Source of the DNA: Bos javanicus
Taxonomy: Eukaryota; Chordata; Mammalia; Artiodactyla; Bovidae
Direction: 5' to 3'
Length of the DNA: 64,000 nt
Assembly (NCBI RefSeq): GCF_032452875.1
Contig: NC_083870.1
Location: 1,798,001-1,862,000 of the forward strand
Positions 57,738 to 64,000 of the stretch are shown here, one piece after another (positions within the stretch are counted from its first letter, which is position 1; each line of letters begins with the position of its first letter). A model generated the notes under the pieces. It was given only the letters and a program-made list of their open reading frames with translations. It was not told the origin of the DNA and ran no database searches. A program made the translations under genes and the position numbers.

Positions 57738-60700
57738 CTAGGATATTAAAAATACAAGAAAAGAAATGTAGCAATTTTACAGTCTTATTATAAACAGCTT
57801 TCTCAGTTGATTCATCCTACTGCACGCCTTTCACTAAACCATGATTAAACAGATCATCAAAAGGGGAGATAATTCTTAGAGCAGATGCCAAAAGGCTGAA
57901 TATTTTTTTTAAGTCCTGGAAATCTTAATTGAAGTTCTTCAGGGACCATTTGAAAATTTATGTCACTAGCTTTTTTAAACTTTCCCATTTCCCCAAAGAC
58001 ACCCTCACATCAAAACTATAAAACAATAGCTGCTACAAGAGTAACAGGCTTTATTTTAAATGCCCTGAACAAAATTCTGAAGAGTAAGTTAAATTTTATC
58101 AAAGTGATAAAAAGCCACACATATCCAAATGAAGTGCTTTTGACAGGTAAACTCCCAATTCAAGATTCTGATGTCCTAAAGCCATTCTGGAACTGGTTTA
58201 AAGTACCATACCCTGGGATCTTAGAAAGACCCTAACTTTTTGAGGTGCCTTATTAAACAAAAGATGCTTACCAGTGGGTGTGTTTGATCTTTGTTCTTGA
58301 TTAGAAGAGCTGAAATGAGAGAATCCTGGACTCTCAACCCTTAGCTTCTATAAGTAAAAAGCAACCAACAAACAAACAAAAAACAGTGGGAAACATTTAT
58401 TTCTTATTATTGGATCATCTATTTCAAATTACTCCTTAAAGACAAACTAACACCCACTTTCCAATGTCTGATCAACTTTTGAAGAGTACTGTTGTAAAAG
58501 GAAAAGCAGAAGGAAATCTTCGAGGGGGAAATTATAGCATAAAAAAGGGTTTTTATTTTTAAATATGAGATCATATAATGTTTCTAATAAGAATGACTCA
58601 GAAAAGAAAGAAACCCTAGTGATGAAGTAAACAGTATAAAACCATTAGAGCCATGTCCTCAGGTAGGTAAGAGAACAGGATATATAGGAATAGAAGGATT
58701 AGCCTTAGATAGAAACATAGACAATTCATGCATTAAAGCAGAGTATATGGTGAATGTAATGGTCGGAATACATGGAAAACCTCTTGATTGCTTCTATTTC
58801 CTCGGAGAAGGAGGGGATAAAAGCATCAGCTAGAACAAGGATGAAGGAAGAGGTGATGGAAGTTTCAAGTGAGAAAAGATGAGAAATAACTGTCTAGGAG
58901 AGAGGAAGATTAATCAAACCAGAGAAATGGACAACTGCCACGCACCGCTAAGGGCTCACTTGAAGTTGGTGCTGATAGATATTAAATAATACCAGTCAGT
59001 ATGGTAGTTTCTTTTCAAATGTATAAGAACAGAGTAGGTAAAAAGCTGATTTAATCAGGGTTAGTGTTTATTAACCAAGTATGATGAAGAATGAAAGGCC
59101 AATGGAGTTGACAGTGCAAGTGAGTGGAAATAACAGAGCAAGGAATCTAAACAGGGAAGGAAGGAGGTGAAGTGCAAGGTGAGGAGAGAATGCAGCACTG
59201 TCCACGTGTGAATGGACCCCCAGAGTTGTGCAATGCAGTGACCCTGCGAAGGAGGGCTTCCAAATAGTGGGGACATAGAAGGTCTCAGTCAAGGTGAAAG
59301 ACCTGTTGGCACTGAGGTACCAGAGAAAGACAGCGGTGGTAGGAGAGTAGGATGCTTGAAACTGAGATTGTGGGAAGATTCCACCGGGACCTAGACTATC
59401 ATGGGAGTGGATATTTGATGGATGGCAGGAGATAGCGCCACTGGAGAAGGGAAAGTCAAGGAACTGAAATATCAGGCAATTAGAAAGATCTATGGGGAAA
59501 CTGAAATCAAGAATTCTGACAGCAATACTGTCTAATTTTCTGCCTCAATAAAAGAATGGAGATGTCCAACTCAGAGGCCTATGGACTCCAAAAAGGGGCT
59601 ATCAGCCTGAATGGCATGAGATTCAAAGCCTAGGGGTTTTAGGGAAAAGTTAGGAAGTCTGGAGACCACGAAGTTAAATAAGGACAACTACCTCAAATCT
59701 AGGCCCACAATAAATGAGGGGAAAAAAAGGTCACCATTTTAAAGAGCTAACAGGGAAGCAGTGTCTTTAGAGGACAGTAACATTTTAGTTAGAATCAAGG
59801 AGGAAAACAGGCCTTCCCCAGAGGAGGCTGATGATACAAGATTTTGTTGATAACTGAGGTTGAGAAGACACACAGTTTTCCAGGAGTTGGGGAGGGATGA
59901 ATACAGAATCAGCCTAATAAGATGAGTCTGGGAAATGGAGCAAGGCTCTAGGTGTCCTGAGCTTGCATAGTGACTGATGCTAACAATGGAAGGGGGGACA
60001 ATGAGACGAAAGCTGGTAGTCTCAGCACAGACGGCGGAGACGGGGCTAAGGCAAGGCTTCTCATCCTGGATACTACTGACATTTTTAGGCTAAGTAATAT
60101 TTTGTTTAGAAGGCTGTCCTGTCCCTTGTGGCTCAGCTGGCAAAGAATCTGCCTGCAATGCAGGAGATCTGGGTTTGATGCCTGGACTGGGAAGATCCCC
60201 TAGAGAAGGGAAAGGGTACCCACTCCAGTATTCTGGCCTGGAGAATTCCACGGACTATATATATAGTCCATGGGGTCGCAAAGAGTTGGAAACAACTGAG
60301 CAACTTTCACTTTCTTTCACTGTACATTATCAAGTGTTTAGCAGGCTTACTGGTATCTACTCACTAGAGGCCAGCAGCGCCCCATTCCCAGCTGTAACAA
60401 CCAAAAATGTCTCCAAGTGTTGCCAATGTCTCCTGAACAGCACAAAAATGGGCCCTAGTGAAGAATTACTGCGCTAAGGGTTAACAATACAGAAAGAGAA
60501 CAGTTTTGCCCAGATTTTAAAATTATCACACAACTAAGACAGACTTTTGGTGGGGTTTACATTTCTGAGTTTTAACAAAGAGATCTGTGAAACCACCACG
60601 GCAATTAGGAGACAGAGCCATCCTATCACCTCAAAAACCTTCCTCACACTATCCCTTTTACAGACACACCCTCCCCCACCCTCTGGGAGCCACTGACATG

Positions 60701-62710
60701 TCCATCGTTATCATTTGCATTTTCAAGAATGTCACATAAATGGAATCATACAGTATATAACCTTTTGAGACTGGTGCTTTTGCTAAGCATAAGTAGTGCC
60801 TTTGAGATTGATACTAGTAGTTATCTGTATCAATCATTCATTCCATTTTGGGGTTCCCCTTTCACTATTTTATTGACTATTTTAAAATAACAATACTTAT
60901 TTATTATCTACTATATTCTAAGGCAGAATTTTTGGTACTTTCGTATACTGCTACATTCAACCCTACAACTACTAGCTCATTATTATTATTGTTCTATAGA
61001 TAAGAAATCAGCACAGAAAGTTCAAATAACTCGCAGTAACACAGCCTATATGTAGCAGAGCCTGAAGTGAAATTCAGGAATTCTAACTAGAGAGCCCATA
61101 CTCTTAACTGCTATGCTCTCAGCAGTATAGCGAGGCCTACGAGTAAGTAAATAGCAAGGAGGGAAGAGAGGTGGTAGAGAAATTATATTAGCCTCTAATC
61201 AAATCCTGAATCAGGTCTCATACTTAAAATATCTACTTCAAAAATGTGTATCATATAATTTTTTGAATAAATGTTTGAATGTGTTTTGTATAAAGACTAA
61301 TGCCAAATGTCCCCCAGAGGAAAAAATACACCAGGAAAGAAAATGATCTTATGCAAAATTCAATTGGATTAAAAACTGACATTCCATGAAGGATTAAAAA
61401 AACTTTTGAGAGAAGAGAGAACCAAAAAAGGAAAGCTCGTTATCTGTTATGGACCAGGACCACACTGAGCAGGACCTAAGAAACTAGCAGCCACCAGAGT
61501 CAGCTCCTTACCTGGTAACGCCCTGCATCCAACACAACCATTTTGGGTGTCACACTATTGCTGGCCTCGTAATCTTGAAGCGGTACATGAGCCTCTGTGA
61601 GCTGGATTCCAAAGAGAGTGGCTAGAGAATTACTGATGCAGTACCTTTAAAAAGGAATTCAAAATGTTCATTATCAGAATCTTATCTAATTCATTTAAAC
61701 AGCAGTCACATTTTAAAAATTTCTAACAATGTGAGAGATATTGTAAATCTTGGAAAAAATAAATTTAGAGATTTGAATAAAAATGGGAATTGGTAGCAGC
61801 ACATATAAAATTGTACATCAGTGGTAACCAATACTTTGATTAGCAAATATAATATCAGCCTCATTATGAGAGAACAGGAATGGGTGTAAAGATTACCAGA
61901 ATTCTCGTATACTTAAGTCAGGAAGAAACAACACCAGAAGGAGGGCTAATACTTAAACACTTATTCATTCTCAGACCAACTATCAGCAGCTGTATAAAGT
62001 GATCAACAGAGCACCTAGAGATCTGAGGCTGCAAGTACCTTCCTGACAAAAGGAGGAGAAAAGGGTCTATATTTTTTGAGCACCTTCACAAGGAAGTGCT
62101 GTTCTTAATGACAGTAGGGGATTTTGCTATTGGAATCCTAGAAGGAAAAATTCAGCTTAAGTGCCTCTGAAGGGTCAGTCAAATTGCTCAGGTGGTAACT
62201 ACAACCAACAAGTAGTAACAGTGATAATAAAAGTAACATGATTTTAAAAAGCGCTTGTTTTAAAAGGGAACTGTGGAAACAGAGGTGAGGAGTGATGCAT
62301 CCTATATGTCAAAGCAACAAGGAAAGTTGCAAAGAATTCAGTGCAGATTAGAGTATTATGAAGACACTCTTAACTTACGCAATTTTCTTGCAAACAGCTA
62401 GAGCACAGAAGAGAATATCATTTTCTTCATGCCACTTGCACCTGTACAAAAAAAGACTTTAATATCCTGATCTAATGAGTTTTCATGTGCTAAATTTCAA
62501 ACTTACTTAGGGTCAGTTTTTCTTAAATGATTCCAATTATGACTCAAATACTAAAATTTCTAATTTAACATACAAAATAGATTTTTTAAAAAACAAGTTT
62601 TTTACATTACTTCCTCAGATGCAGATTCATGATATATTGCAAATAACACATAACTATAAAAGACAAATTTTACCTGGAAATAAACTGAGAGTTCAGGAGA
62701 CATTTAGTGA
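57550..62710 (-). CDS. 3' part of an unnamed host gene (five exons)
   Basis: A split coding region on the minus strand: 62710-62674, 62441-62379, 61644-61512, 58347-58272 and 57737-57550. Every internal boundary has GT and AG, and the codon phases match at all four junctions, giving 164 residues and a stop. The order of parts is: a hydrophobic, cysteine-containing segment (WHEENDILFCALAVCKKIAY, then ISNSLATLFGIQLTEAHVPL); a short acidic link (QDYEASNSV); KMVVLDAGRYQ; and a Ser-rich, probably disordered tail (LLESISSSSSNIHKFSN) ending YKSFSSLS. No signal peptide or clear membrane helix is seen. I do not recognise the family, so no function is given. The 5' exons are not in view: the DNA right of 62710 is mostly repeats up to the window end. 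Clean frames in DNA surrounded by decayed repeats argue for a working gene. Confidence 0.85.
58272..58347 (-). CDS. Penultimate exon of the unnamed gene
   Basis: 76 nt. Acceptor TTTTTACTTATAG, donor CACTG/GTAAGC. It starts in phase 0 and leaves one base over, matching the next exon. It encodes KLRVESPGFSHFSSSNQEQR followed by SNTPT, a polar segment. Confidence 0.85.
58590..59620 (+). repeat. Old purine-rich dispersed repeat, copy B
   Basis: A diverged repeat parallel to 35.2-36.7 kb. Readable phrases are GATTGCTTCTATTTCCTCGG, CTAAGGGCTCACTTGAAGTT and ATCAGGCAATTAGAAAGATC. It lies in the long intron of the unnamed gene. Family not named. Confidence 0.6.
60050..60480. repeat. MER5A-like DNA transposon remnant, split
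   Basis: Two halves of a non-autonomous hAT-type element: 60050-60116 (TCTCATCCTGGATACTACTG, GGCTGTCCTG) and 60321-60480 (GTGTTTAGCAGGCTTACTGG, GTAACAACCAAAAATGTCTC). They are interrupted by a Bov-tA. In the intron of the unnamed gene. Confidence 0.72.
60117..60320 (+). mobile_element. Bov-tA SINE with internal hairpin
   Basis: Sense Bov-tA with head TCCCTTGTGGCTCAGCTGGC and tail TTTCACTTTCTTTCACT. The Bov-A part is shortened and carries GGACTATATATATAGTCC (60252-60269), a perfect self-complementary run. Confidence 0.9.
60520..60860 (-). mobile_element. Old L1 3' end (L1M-like)
   Basis: Antisense 3'UTR of an old L1. Phrases in order are TTTCAAGAATGTCACATAAA, GGAATCATACAGTATATAAC and TTTGCTAAGCATAAG. 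Intronic. Confidence 0.72.
60880..61135 (+). repeat. MIR SINE remnant
   Basis: Nearly complete MIR. Phrases: TATTTATTATCTACTATATT, CTCATTATTATTATTGTTCT, CAAATAACTCGCAGTAACAC, GCCCATACTCTTAACTGCTA. Intronic. Confidence 0.85.
61512..61644 (-). CDS. Exon of the unnamed gene
   Basis: 133 nt. Acceptor CCTTTTTAAAG, donor TTACCAG/GTAAGG, a near-consensus site. One base completes an Ala codon, then 44 full codons: YCISNSLATLFGIQLTEAHV and VTPKMVVLDAGRYQ among them. It ends in phase 0, which agrees with direct joining to the exon at 58347. Confidence 0.87.
62379..62441 (-). CDS. Exon of the unnamed gene
   Basis: 63 nt. Acceptor AAGTCTTTTTTTGTACAG with a strong pyrimidine tract, donor AAATTGC/GTAAGT. 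One base, then 20 codons CKWHEENDILFCALAVCKKI, then two bases over. Phases match both neighbours. Confidence 0.85.
62674..62710 (-). CDS. Probable small exon of the unnamed gene
   Basis: 37 nt. Donor TTTCCAG/GTAAAA. The proposed acceptor (TGCTTGCTAACCATAG) is weaker. It encodes TKCLLNSQFIS and finishes an Arg codon in phase with the next exon. Because it is short and its acceptor is weak, this exon is less certain than the others. Confidence 0.6.
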
Positions 62711-62724
62711 CTATGGTTAGCAAG

Positions 62725-63010
62725 CATTCATAAAACAAGCATTTAATGAATACATACTACTTACCAGGCTTGTTCTAGGCATTAGGGATACAGCATTGAG
62801 TGAAACACACTTAGGCACACAAAACTTACTTTCTAATGGGGAAGTCAGATTAAAGATATGTAGATATAACATATAGTAAGTTAGATGATAAGTTCTAAGA
62901 AGGAAAAAAAACAAAAAGGTGATATGAAATGCTACAGAAGGGTGACATTTTAGATAAGTTAGGCAGGGAAGGTATGACTAGAAAGTGAATGTTTGAGTGA
63001 AGACTTCAGG
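62725..63010 (+). repeat. Old mammalian repeat, family unassigned
   Basis: Has the pattern 'catttaatgaatacatactacttaccagg..tctaggcattaggg', then 'ttactttctaatggggaag', then 'gggaaggtatgactagaaag'. This resembles an old dispersed mammalian repeat. I cannot name the family. Confidence 0.55.
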
Positions 63011-63123
63011 CAGTGATGTTAAAATGACCAACAACATACATACAAGAACCACTATAAACCTGCATATATCTTTCCCCCGAGTGCCAAAGTCTATTGAGGC
63101 TCAGAACAGCATTACCTGCATAA

Positions 63124-63192
63124 TACTGGGTTGGCCAAAAAGTTTGTTTGGGGCTTTCTGAAAGATGAACAAACTGTTTGGCCAATCCAATA
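63124..63192. mobile_element. Mariner-type MITE
   Basis: About 68 bp with terminal inverted repeats: CTGGGTTGGCCAAAAAGTTT on the left and its complement pattern AAACTGTTTGGCCAATCCAA on the right. It is flanked by TA on both sides, the target duplication of Tc1/mariner elements. No coding capacity. Confidence 0.8.
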
Positions 63193-63269
63193 GGAGGCTT
63201 GCCTCAACTTAGCATGAATCTCCATTTAAAAATTATAAACACGGTAAACAGTAAGTACTGCATGTCTAT

Positions 63270-63661
63270 CTACTAACCACTAAAGATAAGGAGAAGGAAA
63301 TAATCTCATTTATCATTACATCAGAAAGAATAAAAAACACCTAAAAATAAACCTACCTAAGGAGGCAAAAGGACTGAAGTTCAAAAACTAGAAGATACTG
63401 ATTAAAAAATCTAAGATGACATCAACAAACAGAAATATAAACCATGTTATTGGACTGGAAGAATCAATATTGTCAAAATACCACCTCAGTCTACTGCTTC
63501 AACACAATCCCTGTCAAATTACCAATGGAAGATCAAGAACAAAAGACTTAATATTTTATGGAAATACAAAAGACCCCAAACAGCCAAAGCAATCCTGAGA
63601 GAAAAACAGAGCTGGAGAAATAAGATTCCTTGATTCAGACTATACTATAAAGCTACAGTCA
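63270..63661 (+). mobile_element. Old L1 ORF2 fragment
   Basis: Sense, diverged L1 in the region after the RT: TTTATCATTACATCAGAAAG, then GGAAGAATCAATATTGTCAA, then TTTTATGGAAATACAAAAGA, then CAGACTATACTATAAAGCTA. Interrupted on its right by a BovB. Confidence 0.85.
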
Positions 63662-63663
63662 TC

Positions 63664-64000
63664 ATGAACAGTATGAAAAGACAAAAAGATATGAAATTGA
63701 GAGATGAACTCTCCAGCTGGGTAGGTGCCCTATATGCTACTGGGAAGAGTGGAGCAATAGCTCCAGAAGGAATGAAGAGGCTGAGCCAAAGCGGAAACAA
63801 TGCCCAGCGATGGATGTGTCTGGTGGTAAAAGTCACGTCCGATGCTATAAAGAATAATAATGCATAGGAACCTGAAATGTCAGGTCCATGAGTCAAGATT
63901 AAATGAATGTAGTCAAACAGAAGATGGCAAAACTGAACACTGACATTTTAGAAAGCAGTAAACTAAAATGGAAAGGAATGCGTGAATTAATTCAGATGAT
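63664..64000 (+). mobile_element. BovB LINE, 5' region, cut by window edge
   Basis: Sense BovB from ATGAACAGTATGAAAAGACA, equal to the copy at 42567 onward. It runs off the window at the start of the endonuclease domain. The endonuclease position that normally holds Glu reads Lys (codon 63960-63962). It starts within the 5' leader, so it is 5'-truncated. Confidence 0.93.

Noticed and set aside
58272..61644. Additional exon inside the 3.2-kb intron
   Set aside because: Codon phase already closes between the two flanking exons, and the intron is mostly old repeats. I saw no further frame with both splice sites.
1..64000. CRISPR-like regular repeats or phage/defence genes
   Set aside because: All repeats are explained by dispersed SINE/LINE families or simple repeats. 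No regularly spaced short repeats and no prokaryotic genes are present.

Overview
This window is mammalian and almost certainly ruminant nuclear DNA. It is packed with BovB (RTE-type) LINEs, with the BovB-derived SINEs Bov-A2 and Bov-tA, with L1 copies resembling ruminant L1, and with tRNA-derived SINEs of the CHR type shared by ruminants and whales. The sequence alone does not separate cattle, sheep, goat and related species. No bacterial, plasmid or CRISPR-like content is visible, and I did not find a new multi-gene system.

Layout. 0-2.9 kb: a BovB tail, a CHR SINE, a truncated L1 and single-copy DNA. 2.9-10.0 kb: a long antisense L1 carrying at least five younger insertions. 10.0-12.0 kb: mostly single-copy DNA with a MIR. 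12.0-21.0 kb: a truncated antisense BovB abutting an almost full-length sense L1 with 5'UTR monomers and recognisable ORF1 and ORF2. 21.2-22.7 kb: an antisense L1 3' end with nested SINEs. 23.7-25.4 kb: two sense BovB copies. 26.3-34.2 kb: an older sense L1 split by BovB and two Bov-tA, ending in a long inverted repeat. 34-41 kb: old mammalian repeats with Bov SINEs. 41-48.8 kb: an old antisense L1 interrupted by a BovB fragment and by a nearly full-length BovB. 49.7-55.7 kb: old L1 fragments, a chimeric SINE/BovB insert, and a four-level nest (L1, BovB sense, BovB antisense, Bov-A2). 56.3-56.9 kb: a short tandem duplication with a perfect hairpin, split by a SINE.

The one supported host gene is the 3' end of a minus-strand gene at about 57.2-62.7 kb. 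Five exons with GT/AG boundaries and matching codon phase encode a continuous C-terminus of 164 residues. It lies between repeats and inside otherwise unique DNA. I could not name it. Its 5' part lies beyond the right edge or in undetected exons.

The mobile elements do not work together as a pathway. BovB and L1 copies encode endonuclease/reverse transcriptase remnants, all broken here. The SINEs are non-autonomous passengers: Bov-A2 and Bov-tA share the BovB tail and are thought to use its machinery. Target-site duplications let many insertions be ordered in time. For mobile elements, strand means the element's own sense strand.
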